DNA from: Dyella sp. 2HG41-7
GTDB lineage: Bacteria; Pseudomonadota; Gammaproteobacteria; Xanthomonadales; Rhodanobacteraceae
Direction of reading: 5' to 3'
Length of the DNA stretch: 64,000 nt
Assembly: GCF_021390675.1 (NCBI RefSeq)
Contig: NZ_JAJEJV010000004.1
Span: forward strand, 992,001-1,056,000
Under the pieces are notes generated by a model, which saw nothing but the letters and a program-made list of their open reading frames with translations, made no database searches and was not told the DNA's origin. A program made the position numbers and the translations under genes. Of this stretch, positions 36,447 through 46,122 are shown in pieces (the stretch's first letter is position 1; each line of letters opens with the position of its first letter).

Positions 36447-37706
36447 TCAGTGCGCGGAGACGGCCAGCAGCGCCTCCGGCTCGTGTTTGTGCCTGAACAG
36501 GAACACGAACAGCACCGCCACGATCAGCGAATACGTGGCGAACGAGATCCAGATGCCATGCCAATCGAGCGAATGATCGGCGCGCGTGAAATAGGCATCG
36601 ATCACCAGACCGCTGATCGAACTGCCCAGCACCGCGCCGACGCCGTTGGTCATCAGCATAAACAAACCCTGCGCGCTGGCGCGGATCGCCGGATCGCTCT
36701 GGCCTTCCACAAACAGCGAACCGGAAATATTGAAGAAATCGAACGCCATGCCGTAGACGATGCACGACATCACGATCATCCACAGCCCCGAGCCGGGATC
36801 GCCGAACGCGAACAGGCCGAAGCGCAGCGTCCACGCCAGCATGCTGATCAGCATCACCGTCTTGATGCCGAAGCGTTTGAGGAAGAACGGAATCGCCAGA
36901 ATAAACAGCGTTTCCGATACCTGCGAAATCGACATGATGATGGCGGGATAACGCACCGCGATCAGATTCTTATACGCATCGACGTGCGCGAAGTCGTGCA
37001 GAAACGTGTCGCCGTACGCGTTGGTGAGCTGCAGCGCTGCGCCAAGCAGCATCGCGAAGATAAAGAAGACCGCCATCTTGCCGCGCTTGAATAGCGCGAA
37101 CGACGTGAGGCCCAGAGCATCCAGCCACGAACGATGATCCTGGCCGCGCAAACGCGGTGGGCAGGGCGGCAGCGTAAATGCGTAGATGCCAAGCAACAGC
37201 GCGGCGCCCGCAGCGACGTAGAACTGGCCCGTCGTGGTCTCCAGATGCAGCAAGCTCACCACCCACATCGCCGCTATGAAACCGACCGTGCCCCACACGC
37301 GAATCGGCGGATATACGATCACTACATCGGCGCCATCGCGCTTGAGCGCGTTGTAGGCCACCGTAATCGCCAGCGAAATGGTGGGCATATAGCACATCAT
37401 GTTCACCAGCATCACCCAGAACAGCGTGCTGGGATTGTCGATCGTCGGCACGATGCAGAGCACGGCGGCGCCGGCGATATGCAGACAGCCATACAAGCGT
37501 TCGGCGCGAATCCATTTGTCCGCGACCACGCCAAGCAGCGAGGGCATAAACAACGAAGCGATGCCCATGGTCGAGAAGATCGCGCCGAACTGCGAACCCG
37601 ACCAATGCCGATTTTGGAACCAATACGCGCCGATGGTGATCAACCACGCGCCCCACACGAAGTACTGCAGGAAATTCATCGCGATGAGTCGCAACTTCAG
37701 GCTCAT
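36447..37706 (-). CDS. NupG-like nucleoside permease (MFS)
   Basis: An inner-membrane transporter of 419 residues with about 12 hydrophobic segments. MNFLQYFVWGAWLITIGAYW and FGAIFSTMGIASLFMPSLLG match the nucleoside:H+ symporter family (NupG/XapB). It would take up nucleosides for salvage. It lies 57 bases upstream of dusB on the same strand. Substrate range is inferred from the family. Confidence 0.88.
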   Translation of the reverse strand: MSLKLRLIAMNFLQYFVWGAWLITIGAYWFQNRHWSGSQFGAIFSTMGIASLFMPSLLGVVADKWIRAERLYGCLHIAGAAVLCIVPTIDNPSTLFWVMLVNMMCYMPTISLAITVAYNALKRDGADVVIVYPPIRVWGTVGFIAAMWVVSLLHLETTTGQFYVAAGAALLLGIYAFTLPPCPPRLRGQDHRSWLDALGLTSFALFKRGKMAVFFIFAMLLGAALQLTNAYGDTFLHDFAHVDAYKNLIAVRYPAIIMSISQVSETLFILAIPFFLKRFGIKTVMLISMLAWTLRFGLFAFGDPGSGLWMIVMSCIVYGMAFDFFNISGSLFVEGQSDPAIRASAQGLFMLMTNGVGAVLGSSISGLVIDAYFTRADHSLDWHGIWISFATYSLIVAVLFVFLFRHKHEPEALLAVSAH

Positions 37707-37895
37707 GGGCTAGATTTCCGCATGTGTGTCTTCCCCTGTAGCGGCCAGGGGACCGTCCCCACGCCAAAAAGCTTCGGCAGCGTAGAGGAAGCTACGGCTG
37801 GCCGGCAAGGTTCTCCGCGGGAAAACCAGGGATTTTCCGATACCTGCGTGCTCGCCGTGCCGCTACACTGCGTTTCTGTTTGACGGAGACTGCCC

Positions 37896-38525
37896 ATGAG
37901 CTTGTTCATCACCATCGCGATCGTGCATATCATCGCCCTGATGAGTCCCGGGCCGGACTTCTTCTTTGTTTCCCAAACGGCCGTGAGCCGTTCGCGTCAC
38001 GAAGCGATGGCGGGCGTCGCCGGCATTACCTTGGGCGTCGCGATGTGGGCGGCGCTGGCCTTGCTGGGCCTGCAGCTGCTGCTGCAACGCTTGGTTTGGC
38101 TGGAGCGCCTGATTGCGATCGGCGGCGGTCTCTATCTGTGCTGGATGGGATTGAAGATGTTGCGCGGCGCGTTAGGCAAACCGTCGACAACGCAAGCGGC
38201 GCAATCGGTGCAGGTTTTCGCGGGTGCCAAGCGATCCTTGCGCAATGGCTTGCTCACCAATCTCGCCAATCCGAAAGTCGTGATCTATTTCGGCAGCATT
38301 TTTTCCGCATTCGTCGGCGCGGGTGTGTCGTCTGGCGCGCGCTGGGGATTGTGGGCGTTGGTCGTGACCGAGACGTTCCTGTGGTTTTCGTTTGTCGCCG
38401 GATGTTTTGCGTTGCCGGTGATGCGTCGCGGCTATTTGCGTATCAGCCGTTGGATTGACGGCTGTGCAGGCGCGGTATTCATGTTGTTCGGCTTGCACCT
38501 GATTTTTTCACCGCGTACGACCTGA
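37896..38525 (+). CDS. LysE/RhtB-family amino-acid exporter
   Basis: A 209-residue membrane protein of about six hydrophobic segments with the RhtB pattern: ALMSPGPDFFFVSQTAVSRS near the start and GAKRSLRNGLLTNLANPKVV in the centre. Members export amino acids or homoserine lactones. It is convergent with the UDG-family gene and their 3' ends overlap by 18 bases. Confidence 0.88.
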   Translation: MSLFITIAIVHIIALMSPGPDFFFVSQTAVSRSRHEAMAGVAGITLGVAMWAALALLGLQLLLQRLVWLERLIAIGGGLYLCWMGLKMLRGALGKPSTTQAAQSVQVFAGAKRSLRNGLLTNLANPKVVIYFGSIFSAFVGAGVSSGARWGLWALVVTETFLWFSFVAGCFALPVMRRGYLRISRWIDGCAGAVFMLFGLHLIFSPRTT

Positions 38526-39119
38526 AGAATTCAGCACTCCAGCGATCTGTTCTCGTAGCACGGGAATCAATTCCGATTCGAACCATGGATGACGTTTCAG
38601 CCACGCCTGATTGCGCGGGCTCGGATGCGGCAGCGGCAGAATGCCGCGCGCAAGATGTTCGCGCCAATGATGCATGGTGTCGGTCAGCGACGCCCCGCAT
38701 TGCGCGCCTAAGATTCCGGCTTGCGCATATTGGCCAATCGCGAGCGTCAGTTCGATATGTTTGAGTTGCGGCATGATGCGCGGATGCCAAGTTGGGGCGC
38801 ATTCCGCTCGCGGCGGCAAATCGCCGCTGCGGCCGCTGCCGGGAAAGCAGAAGCCCATCGGCACGATAGCGATGCGTTGCGCGTCGTAAAACGTTTCTCG
38901 ATCGATACCGAGCCAATGGCGCAATCGATCGCCGCTGACGTCGTTGAATGGAATCCCGGTCTCGTGAACTTTGCGCCCCGGCGCTTGGCTCACGATCAAC
39001 AGCCGTGACGATATGCTGGCTTGCACGACTGGGCGCGTTCCATGCGGCAAATGCGCGGCGCAAATCTGGCACGCACGAATCTCGGCGAGCAGCGCCTCGA
39101 ACGATTCAGTCTGTTTCAC
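38508..39119 (-). CDS. Uracil-DNA glycosylase-family protein
   Basis: A 203-residue protein of the UDG superfamily, as seen in ICAAHLPHGTRPVVQ (cysteine pair), LLIVSQAPGRKVHETGIPFN and PHPSPRNQAW. The GTG start (39119) overlaps the stop of the upstream FAD oxidase gene (GTGA), so the two are coupled. Members are used in base excision repair, although several in this subfamily lack proven activity. Whether it cuts uracil cannot be shown here. Confidence 0.85.
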   Translation of the reverse strand: MKQTESFEALLAEIRACQICAAHLPHGTRPVVQASISSRLLIVSQAPGRKVHETGIPFNDVSGDRLRHWLGIDRETFYDAQRIAIVPMGFCFPGSGRSGDLPPRAECAPTWHPRIMPQLKHIELTLAIGQYAQAGILGAQCGASLTDTMHHWREHLARGILPLPHPSPRNQAWLKRHPWFESELIPVLREQIAGVLNSSGRTR

Positions 39120-40486
39120 GGCAACAATTTGCCCGGATTGAGAATGCCATCCGGATCGAAGGCGGCTTTCACATGGCGCATCAAATCTAGCGTGCCGGCT
39201 TCCAGCGCGAGCGGCATAAATTCGCGCTTCGCTAAACCGATACCGTGCTCGCCCGATAACGTGCCTTGCAGCGCAATAACCAATGCGAACACGTCGGCGA
39301 GACAGGCGTGTGCGCGCTCGCGTTCTGCGTCGTCGCGCGGCAGCAGATTGACGTGCAGATTTCCGTTTCCGGCGTGACCGAACGTGACGATCAATACGTC
39401 GTGTTTGCGGGAAAGTTCGCGAATGCCGCTTACCAGTTCGGGAAGGCGACTGACCGGCACGACCACGTCTTCATTGATCTTGTTGGGCGAAATCGTGCGC
39501 TGCGCAGGCGATAACGCTTTGCGCGCGGACCACAAGGCTTGTGTCTCTTCCGCCGTTTGCGCAACGCGCAGTTCTTCCAATCCTTCGCCACGCGCCGCGC
39601 GCGAGACGGCCTCAACGGCGGAAGGAAGCGTGTCGGGCTCACCGTCCACTTCGATCATCAGCATCGCGCCCGCGAGCGGAACCGTATCGCCGCCGTGATC
39701 GTGCGCAAGTTTCAGGGCGACATCGTCGATGAATTCCAGCGCACATGGAGTGACCGGCTGCGCCATGATGCGCGCGACGGCGTGCGCGGCGCTGCCGACA
39801 TCGCGGTAGGTGGCGCGCAGCGTACGTAGTCCTGTCGGCTTGGGCGTCAGTTTGAGCGTGGCTTCGGTAATCAGCGCAAGCGTGCCTTCAGAACCAATAA
39901 GCAAGCGCGTGAGGTCATAGCCTGTCGCGCCTTTGCTGGTGTACGTGCCGCAGCGAAAGCTTTCGCCCGTGCCCGCTACCGCACGCAACCCCAGCGTGTT
40001 CTCGCGTGGACTGCCGTACTTCACGGTGCGTGGTCCGGCCGCGTTGCAAGCGAGATTGCCGCCGATGCTGCACCAGGGCGACGACGTCGGATCCGGCGGC
40101 CAAAAGAAACCATGCGGGGCGAGCGCTTTCTGCAAATCGCCGTTGAGCACGCCGGGCTCGACCACTGCGAAGCGATTGTCGGGATCGATACGCAGAATGC
40201 GATTCATGCGTTCGAAACTCACCACCACGCCGCCATCCACCGGCACCGTAGCGCCAGTCGTGTTGGTGCCGCGACCGCGTGCGATCACCGGCACACGATA
40301 TTCGCGACAGGCGCGTATCAGCGCTTCGATCTGATCGTGCTCCTGTGCGAAAACCACAGCGTCCGGCAACGCATGGCGACGCGAATTGTCATACGCGTAT
40401 GCCAGTCGTTCGGCCTCATGCGTGGAGCATGCATCGGGGCCGAAGATCGAGCGCAGGGTTTCGAGCAGGGCTGTGGGAAGTTTCAT
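39116..40486 (-). CDS. FAD-linked 2-hydroxyacid oxidase, GlcD-like
   Basis: A 456-residue flavoprotein of the FAD-binding type 4 / FAD-oxidase C family, as in GlcD and D-lactate dehydrogenases. The PCMH FAD site shows VIARGRGTNTTGATVPVDGG and later WCSIGGNLACNAAG. LLIGSEGTLALITEATLKL is a hallmark. The C-terminal FGHAGNGNLHVNLL and SGEHGIG are the substrate-site segments. It oxidises a D-2-hydroxyacid such as D-lactate, glycolate or D-2-hydroxyglutarate. It leads an operon with the UDG-family gene. Confidence 0.88.
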   Translation of the reverse strand: MKLPTALLETLRSIFGPDACSTHEAERLAYAYDNSRRHALPDAVVFAQEHDQIEALIRACREYRVPVIARGRGTNTTGATVPVDGGVVVSFERMNRILRIDPDNRFAVVEPGVLNGDLQKALAPHGFFWPPDPTSSPWCSIGGNLACNAAGPRTVKYGSPRENTLGLRAVAGTGESFRCGTYTSKGATGYDLTRLLIGSEGTLALITEATLKLTPKPTGLRTLRATYRDVGSAAHAVARIMAQPVTPCALEFIDDVALKLAHDHGGDTVPLAGAMLMIEVDGEPDTLPSAVEAVSRAARGEGLEELRVAQTAEETQALWSARKALSPAQRTISPNKINEDVVVPVSRLPELVSGIRELSRKHDVLIVTFGHAGNGNLHVNLLPRDDAERERAHACLADVFALVIALQGTLSGEHGIGLAKREFMPLALEAGTLDLMRHVKAAFDPDGILNPGKLLP

Positions 40487-40519
40487 CGCTCTCAGTATCC
40501 CACCAAGGTCGACGGTTCG

Positions 40520-40876
40520 TCAGCCGGCCTCGAAGGCGTTGCGCAGCCATTCCATCCGAGCGTTATCGCCCGGTCCGTCATAGGTGACAACGTCGAAACG
40601 GCAGCTCCGTTGTGCATGCTGCGGATGCGCGCCAAGCCAGAGCTGCGCGGTCTGCACAAGGCGCGCTTGTTTGGTGGCGGTGATGGACGCGGCGGCAGTC
40701 TCATGGCTGGCGCGAAGTCGATGCCGCACTTCCACGAAAACAATGGTGTCGCGATCGCGCATCACCAGATCCAGCTCGCCGTAGCGCGTCGTGTAGTTGC
40801 GCACGAGCAGCGTGAGTCCGGCGCGTTCAAGTTCCGTGCATGCACGTTGCTCGAACGCGCTTCCCGATGCGCGCAT
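40520..40876 (-). CDS. yraN: YraN-family (UPF0102) nuclease-like protein
   Basis: A 118-residue protein with an endonuclease-like core: GSAFEQRACTELERAGLTLL, then YGELDLVMRDRDTIVFVEVR, where E-D and the E-V-R motif form a PD-(D/E)XK-like site. It matches the YraN family closely. The ATG overlaps the stop of lpoA by one base (TGATG), so it is coupled. The family's role is still unclear, despite its usual place beside lpoA. Confidence 0.88.
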   Translation of the reverse strand: MRASGSAFEQRACTELERAGLTLLVRNYTTRYGELDLVMRDRDTIVFVEVRHRLRASHETAAASITATKQARLVQTAQLWLGAHPQHAQRSCRFDVVTYDGPGDNARMEWLRNAFEAG

Positions 40877-42738
40877 CAGCCGCCCGAAGTTGGCGCGGCA
40901 GGTGCAGTGCTGGCGGGCGCCGGTGCGCTGTTGGCCGGCGCGGGCGCGGTGCTGCTCGGCGCAGGCGTGCCGGGCGCGTTGTCCATTTGCAGCGTGCCGT
41001 TCATGGGGCGCGCCACGCCGTCCTGGAATTTCAGCCAGGTCAGCACGCGCTTCACATGTCCAAACGTATCCGCGGCGAGCTGGCCGCTCGCGCCCGGCAA
41101 ATAACTGCCCGGATGATTGCGTAGCCAATCGAGGTACGGCACGAGATTCCAGGCATCCATGCCGAAGGCAAACAGTTGTGCGGTGCCGCCGCGTGCGGCG
41201 GGCAATTGCGTTGCGACGTCTTGATAGCTGGGCAAGCCGGTTTGCGCATCGAACAACCATGGCGCGTCGCAGAACTCCACGCCTTCCAGATCGCGGTCCG
41301 CTGTAGCGTTGTCGCTACCGCCATAAATATGGGACGTGGCGAACACGGGCAAGCTGATGCGCGCGACGCGTAGTTGCGGCAAGAGCAGGCGCGCTTGTTC
41401 CACGCGCATGCTGATAAAGATGCCTGCGTCGGCGTCTGCGCTGCCAGCATTCAATCCCGCAATGGCATCGCCGTAATTGACGTTGGAAGGGAGCTGCGCG
41501 TTGCCGGCGACCTTACCGCCTTTGGCTTCCAGTTCCGCTTTGAAAGCGGCAGCGGCGCGTTTGGCGAAATCGTCGCCGGAAATGATGACGTAGGCGTTGT
41601 GAATGCCGCGATCGATCATGTGATCGGCCGCTTGCGCGCCTTCGTCTTCCGGCATCAATGCAAACTCACTGGCAGTGCCTGCGGGCAAGGTTTTGCTGTC
41701 GGAGTGATTGAGCGCAAGCACCGGCACAGGCAGCGTCGATTGACTGAGCACCGCCACCACTTCGGCGCGCGTCAGCGGTCCCACCACCATTTGCGCACCG
41801 TCCGTTACCGCTTGGTTATAGGCTTTGATCGCGCTGGCTGCGTTGCCGCCGCTGTCGTATACGCGAATGGTGGCGCGCGGCGCGTGTGTGTCGGAGGCCT
41901 GGAAATAAGCGGCAAAAAAGCCTTCGCGAATGGCGGTGCTTGCGTACACCAGGCCATCGTTGTTCGGTAACAGCAAGGCGATGTGCGCAGGCATTTTGTA
42001 GCCTTCGCGAACGCTGGCGCCGCTGCCTGCCACCAGCGTGCCCACCGGTTGCTCAAGATTGGGTTGCGCTTGCGCTACGGTTACACCGAGACGACCCAGT
42101 GCTTCGTTGATCCACGGCAGCATGGCGTCGCCGGATTGCATTGCCGCGGCACGTTGCTTGAGCGGATCGGCTCCCATGCGCGCAAGCAGCGCGACGGCTT
42201 GATCGCGGTTGCGCGTGCGATCGTCGCCTTGCAGCAGATTGTCCATCTCGATACGCGCGTGTGCGGCGCCCCACAAATCGCCGGTGCCGGCCAGCGCGTC
42301 CGCACGCAGGATCAACAGGCGAGTGCGCAAGTCGGCGGGAACGTTCAGGCTTGGTTGCGTGGTGAGGCGCAGCGCTGTCGCAGGATCGCGCTGCTTCAAC
42401 GCAATTTCCGCTTTAAGCAGATCCAGGCGCGTGGGGTCGTCGTCGCTGAGTCGGTCGCGGTCGATATTCGCCACTAACGGCATGGCTTTATCGAGTTCGT
42501 TCCCTTGACGATAAGCCTCGGCCGCAAGCAAATTGTAATGATCGGTACGCCCCGACGTTTGCTGAGCGAGCGCGACGTAAGCTTGTGCGCCTTGATCGAA
42601 TTGCCCATGGTTGACCATGTCGGCGGCGCTTTGCGCAGCGGCGATTTCGGCGGGCGAACGCGGCACGGCAGACGGTACGCAGGCGCTCACCATCAACGAA
42701 ATCAGCAATCCTGCCGCGACCAGACGACTGGGGCGCAT
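40876..42738 (-). CDS. lpoA: Penicillin-binding protein activator, lipoprotein LpoA/LppC
   Basis: An outer-membrane lipoprotein of 620 residues that activates PBP1a from outside. The ATG at 42738 gives a signal peptide with lipobox LMVSAC, whereas the longer frame does not. The N-terminal part has TPR-like helices (about 40-280). The C-terminal periplasmic-binding-like domain shows HIALLLPNNDGLVYASTAIREG and a Pro/Ala-rich tail. It is divergent from rsmI and coupled to yraN, the conserved LpoA-YraN-RsmI neighbourhood. Confidence 0.9.
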   Translation of the reverse strand: MRPSRLVAAGLLISLMVSACVPSAVPRSPAEIAAAQSAADMVNHGQFDQGAQAYVALAQQTSGRTDHYNLLAAEAYRQGNELDKAMPLVANIDRDRLSDDDPTRLDLLKAEIALKQRDPATALRLTTQPSLNVPADLRTRLLILRADALAGTGDLWGAAHARIEMDNLLQGDDRTRNRDQAVALLARMGADPLKQRAAAMQSGDAMLPWINEALGRLGVTVAQAQPNLEQPVGTLVAGSGASVREGYKMPAHIALLLPNNDGLVYASTAIREGFFAAYFQASDTHAPRATIRVYDSGGNAASAIKAYNQAVTDGAQMVVGPLTRAEVVAVLSQSTLPVPVLALNHSDSKTLPAGTASEFALMPEDEGAQAADHMIDRGIHNAYVIISGDDFAKRAAAAFKAELEAKGGKVAGNAQLPSNVNYGDAIAGLNAGSADADAGIFISMRVEQARLLLPQLRVARISLPVFATSHIYGGSDNATADRDLEGVEFCDAPWLFDAQTGLPSYQDVATQLPAARGGTAQLFAFGMDAWNLVPYLDWLRNHPGSYLPGASGQLAADTFGHVKRVLTWLKFQDGVARPMNGTLQMDNAPGTPAPSSTAPAPANSAPAPASTAPAAPTSGG

Positions 42739-42818
42739 GGGGTTTCCTCGATCCAAGAGGGGTAATTGCGCGATCATAGCCGATCGCACCGTTGCTTCGT
42801 CGCGAAAGGTTATTCGGA

Positions 42819-43658
42819 ATGCAAACCAACCAGACTGGCTCGCTGTGGGTAGTCGCCACGCCAATAGGCCACCGCGACGATATGTCCGCCCGCGCTATCG
42901 ATACGTTGCGCAACGTCGCTGTCATTGCCGCGGAAGATACACGGCATAGTCGTCCGCTGATGATTCAGCACAATATCGGCACGCCGCTGGTGGCATTACA
43001 TGAACATAATGAACGCGAAGCGGTGGCTGCGTTGATACGTCGTCTTGAACAAGGCGAATCCGTTGCGCTGATCTCGGATGCGGGCACGCCGCTGATCAGC
43101 GATCCGGGTTTTCGTCTTGTGCGCGCGGCGCGCGAAGCGGGTATTCGATGCATTCCAGTGCCTGGCGCGTGTGCGGCGATTGCAGCGCTTTCGGTGGCGG
43201 GATTGCCGAGCGATCGATTCGTTTTTGAGGGTTTTCTTCCGCCCAAATCCGCTGCGCGGCGCACGCGTCTGGAAGAACTTGCGGCCGATCCGCGTACGTT
43301 GATTTTTTACGAATCCTCGCATCGCATCGTAGAAAGCCTTACCGATATGCGCGACGTATTTGGTGCGCAGCGCGAGGCGGTGCTGGCGCGTGAACTGACC
43401 AAGATGTTCGAAACCGTACTGGGCGAGCCGCTGTCGGAGTTGGTAGCACGTGTCGTAAGCGATCCCAATCAACAGCGCGGCGAATGCGTGATTCTCGTTG
43501 CCGGTCGTGGCGAAGAAACGGATGCGAAACTTGCGGAAGGCCAACGCGTCTTTGCGCTATTGCGCGAAGAGCTGCCGCCTGCAAAGGCGGCAAAGTTGGC
43601 CGCAGCCATTACCGGTGCGCCGAGAAAACTGCTGTACGGCGATAAAGGCGACGGCTGA
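42819..43658 (+). CDS. rsmI: 16S rRNA (cytidine-1402-2'-O)-methyltransferase
   Basis: A 279-residue tetrapyrrole-methylase-fold enzyme that uses SAM to modify C1402 of 16S rRNA. Signatures are LWVVATPIGHRDDMS, AAEDTRHSRPL and VALISDAGTPLISDPG, then GACAAIAALSVAGLPSD. The ATG at 42819 is chosen because the family starts just before LWVVATPIG; the frame stays open back to 42792. The first 80 bases upstream are shared with the divergent lpoA. Confidence 0.95.
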   Translation: MQTNQTGSLWVVATPIGHRDDMSARAIDTLRNVAVIAAEDTRHSRPLMIQHNIGTPLVALHEHNEREAVAALIRRLEQGESVALISDAGTPLISDPGFRLVRAAREAGIRCIPVPGACAAIAALSVAGLPSDRFVFEGFLPPKSAARRTRLEELAADPRTLIFYESSHRIVESLTDMRDVFGAQREAVLARELTKMFETVLGEPLSELVARVVSDPNQQRGECVILVAGRGEETDAKLAEGQRVFALLREELPPAKAAKLAAAITGAPRKLLYGDKGDG

Positions 43659-43731
43659 ACCGTTGCGCCGTCGCGCGCATTTTTTGCTGTTTTTCGGATT
43701 TTTCTTCGTTTCGGGTCGCGCACGCCGCCGC

Positions 43732-43737
43732 TATAAT
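43732..43737 (+). promoter_or_regulatory. rnpB: -10 element of rnpB
   Basis: A perfect TATAAT at 43732-43737 lies about 7 bases from the start of the RNase P RNA. The -35 region is weak. Confidence 0.6.
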
Positions 43738-43740
43738 GAA

Positions 43741-44107
<367 letters not shown>

Positions 44108-44164
44108 TTCCAGTCGTAGGTGTCGCCGTCTCGCGTCGTCGGGATGGTTTCATCCGCATGCTGC

Positions 44165-44204
44165 GCCATCCGCATGAACAATCGGTTCATGCGGATGGCT
44201 TTTT
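44165..44204 (+). terminator. rnpB: rnpB terminator
   Basis: A perfect 15-bp stem, GCCATCCGCATGAAC with GTTCATGCGGATGGC, closes a 5-base loop and is followed by TTTTT. It is one of the strongest terminators in the window. Confidence 0.92.
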
Positions 44205-44344
44205 GGCGTTTGGATGAGTTTGTAGGGAAAGGCTTCTGTGAGCAAAAAATCCACCACGATCAAGCACCTCTGAGTGCTTCCTAGAAATCGCTGGAAATTT
44301 GGCCACACTGTTGCCTTTCTCTTTGATTCACAAGCAAAAATTGC

Positions 44345-44378
44345 TTGACAGTCTCAAGGGGCGAGACTATCGTGGGAC
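44345..44378 (+). promoter_or_regulatory. mraZ: Sigma70 promoter of the dcw cluster
   Basis: TTGACA at 44345-44350, a 17-base spacer and TATCGT at 44368-44373. It is 45 bases upstream of the mraZ start and overlaps the first MraZ box. Confidence 0.65.
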
Positions 44379-44407
44379 CCTGTGTGAAATCGTGGGATTT
44401 CGTGGAG
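44373..44407 (+). promoter_or_regulatory. mraZ: Four MraZ operator boxes
   Basis: TGGGA, TGTGA, TGGGA and TGGAG begin at 44373, 44383, 44393 and 44403, exactly 10 bases apart. Known MraZ boxes are TGGGN repeats spaced by 5 bases. The last box also supplies GGAG, 10 bases before the GTG of mraZ, so binding could touch the leader that contains the ribosome site. Confidence 0.85.
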
Positions 44408-44417
44408 TTACAGGGTC

Positions 44418-44864
44418 GTGTTCCAGGGCGAAACCGCCATCACTGTCGACGACAAGGGCCGACTGGCTATTCCGACTGCGTATCGGGAGCTGGTGACGGA
44501 GGCCTGCGCCAATCGGTTGGTGATCACCTACAACCCTTTCGAGTCGGGCTGCCTCTGGCTGTTCCCGCACGCCGAATGGGAGCGGGTGCGCGACCAGGTA
44601 AACGCGTTGCCGAACGTCAAGGCCGTGCACCGTGCCTTGCAGATGAAGTTGGTCGGCGCCGCAGCGATGGTTGAGCCGGACGGTGCGATGCGCATCTTGT
44701 TGCCGGGCAGTCAGCGCACCGCTGCAGGCATCGAAAAAAAGGCGGTTTTGCTGGGTATGGGCAACAAGTTCGAGCTTTGGAGCGAACAGGCCCACCTGGC
44801 CAAGATCCGCCAGACCATCGGCGAAGACGAAATCAGCGATGACATGGCGGACCTGCGGCTTTGA
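44418..44864 (+). CDS. mraZ: Division/cell-wall cluster regulator MraZ
   Basis: A 148-residue ring-forming DNA-binding protein that represses its own operon in other bacteria. Two SpoVT/AbrB-like folds are visible: [20 protein letters not shown] at the start and a second near [20 protein letters not shown]. It starts at GTG 44418. Four operator boxes lie upstream. It is the first gene of the dcw run. Confidence 0.95.
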   Translation: MFQGETAITVDDKGRLAIPTAYRELVTEACANRLVITYNPFESGCLWLFPHAEWERVRDQVNALPNVKAVHRALQMKLVGAAAMVEPDGAMRILLPGSQRTAAGIEKKAVLLGMGNKFELWSEQAHLAKIRQTIGEDEISDDMADLRL

Positions 44865-44914
44865 CCGGTGACGGTCAAGGTCGGGGCGGAGACGAATAAG
44901 AGCGGGAGAGCGGC

Positions 44915-45853
44915 ATGGCCGATCCGTTGCTGCACATCCCGGTGATGCTGAATGAAGCGGTGGAGGGTCTCGCCGTGCGGGAAGGCGGGCGTTATCTCGA
45001 TGGCACGTTCGGACGCGGCGGTCACGCCCGCGCTGTGCTGTCGCGCCTGGGTTCCGACGGTCGACTGCTGCTGATGGATCGCGATCCGCAAGCCATCGCC
45101 ACCGCGCAAAAGGAATTCGCCGCCGATTCGCGCGTGGCGATTCGCCACGGCAATTTCTCCACGATGGCCGAATGGGACGAAACGTCGCCGGGGCTGGATG
45201 GCGTGTTGCTCGATCTGGGCGTGTCGTCGCCGCAGTTGGATGAAGCCGCGCGCGGCTTCAGCTTTATGGCCGATGCGCCTCTCGATATGCGCATGGACCC
45301 TACCCAGGGCGAAAGCGCGGCGGATTTTCTCAACACCGCCGACGAGCGCGAGATCGCCGATGTGCTGTGGATCTATGGCGAGGAACGTTTCAGCCGCAAG
45401 ATTGCCCGCATCATTGTCGAGCGTCGCAATGAGTCGCCGATCACCCGAACGGGCGAATTGGCGGCCTTGGTCGAGCGCGCCATCGGTCGTCGCGAACCGG
45501 GCAAGCATCCGGCCACGCGCACGTTTCAGGCGCTGCGCATTCGCGTCAACGGCGAATTGGAAGCGTTGCAGCGCGGACTCGACGCTGCGCTCGATCGCCT
45601 CAAGCCGGGTGGTCGCTTGTCGGTGATCAGCTTCCATTCGTTGGAAGACCGCATCGTGAAATTGTTTATCCGCGACCATTCCGGTCGCGTGCAGGGCAGT
45701 CGCCGCGGCCCGCCGGTGGCGGCGGCGCCGGCGCGATTGACAGCCATCGGCAAGGCGCAGTTTCCTTCCGACGCCGAGCAGACCGCGAATGTGCGCTCGC
45801 GTTCGGCGGTGCTGCGCGTTGCGGAAAAAATGCCAGAGGAGGGCCGCGCTTGA
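44915..45853 (+). CDS. rsmH: 16S rRNA (cytosine-1402-N4)-methyltransferase
   Basis: A 312-residue SAM methyltransferase that modifies N4 of C1402 in 16S rRNA, the same base that RsmI (coded nearby) methylates on its ribose. Signatures: HIPVMLNEAVEGLAV, YLDGTFGRGGHARAVL, DPQAIATAQ, and GVLLDLGVSSPQLDEAARGFS. GGGAGAG precedes the ATG. Its stop overlaps the TTG start of ftsL. Confidence 0.96.
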   Translation: MADPLLHIPVMLNEAVEGLAVREGGRYLDGTFGRGGHARAVLSRLGSDGRLLLMDRDPQAIATAQKEFAADSRVAIRHGNFSTMAEWDETSPGLDGVLLDLGVSSPQLDEAARGFSFMADAPLDMRMDPTQGESAADFLNTADEREIADVLWIYGEERFSRKIARIIVERRNESPITRTGELAALVERAIGRREPGKHPATRTFQALRIRVNGELEALQRGLDAALDRLKPGGRLSVISFHSLEDRIVKLFIRDHSGRVQGSRRGPPVAAAPARLTAIGKAQFPSDAEQTANVRSRSAVLRVAEKMPEEGRA

Positions 45854-46122
45854 AGGCGATTGGCACCTTCTCGCTTCTTCTTCTGCTGGCTGCCGTCATG
45901 GTGAGTGCGATTGCCGTCGTTTGGACACGGCATCAAAGTCGCGCGCTGTTTGTGCAGCTTTCGCAGATGCAGAGCCAGCGCGATGCGTTGAATATCGAAT
46001 TCGGCCAGCTCGAACTGGAGCAGGCCACCTGGGCCGAGCCGCGTCGCATCGATAGCGAGGCGCGCACCAAACTTGGCATGTTTACGCCGCGTCCGCAGGA
46101 CGTGCAGTTGGTGCGGCCATGA
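45850..46122 (+). CDS. ftsL: Cell division protein FtsL
   Basis: A 90-residue bitopic membrane protein that links FtsB and FtsQ at the divisome. It starts at TTG 45850, overlapping the rsmH stop (TTGA). A single transmembrane segment (about residues 5-25) is followed by a coiled coil with heptads (LSQMQSQRDALNIEF). The last four bases overlap ftsI (ATGA). Confidence 0.92.
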   Translation: MKAIGTFSLLLLLAAVMVSAIAVVWTRHQSRALFVQLSQMQSQRDALNIEFGQLELEQATWAEPRRIDSEARTKLGMFTPRPQDVQLVRP

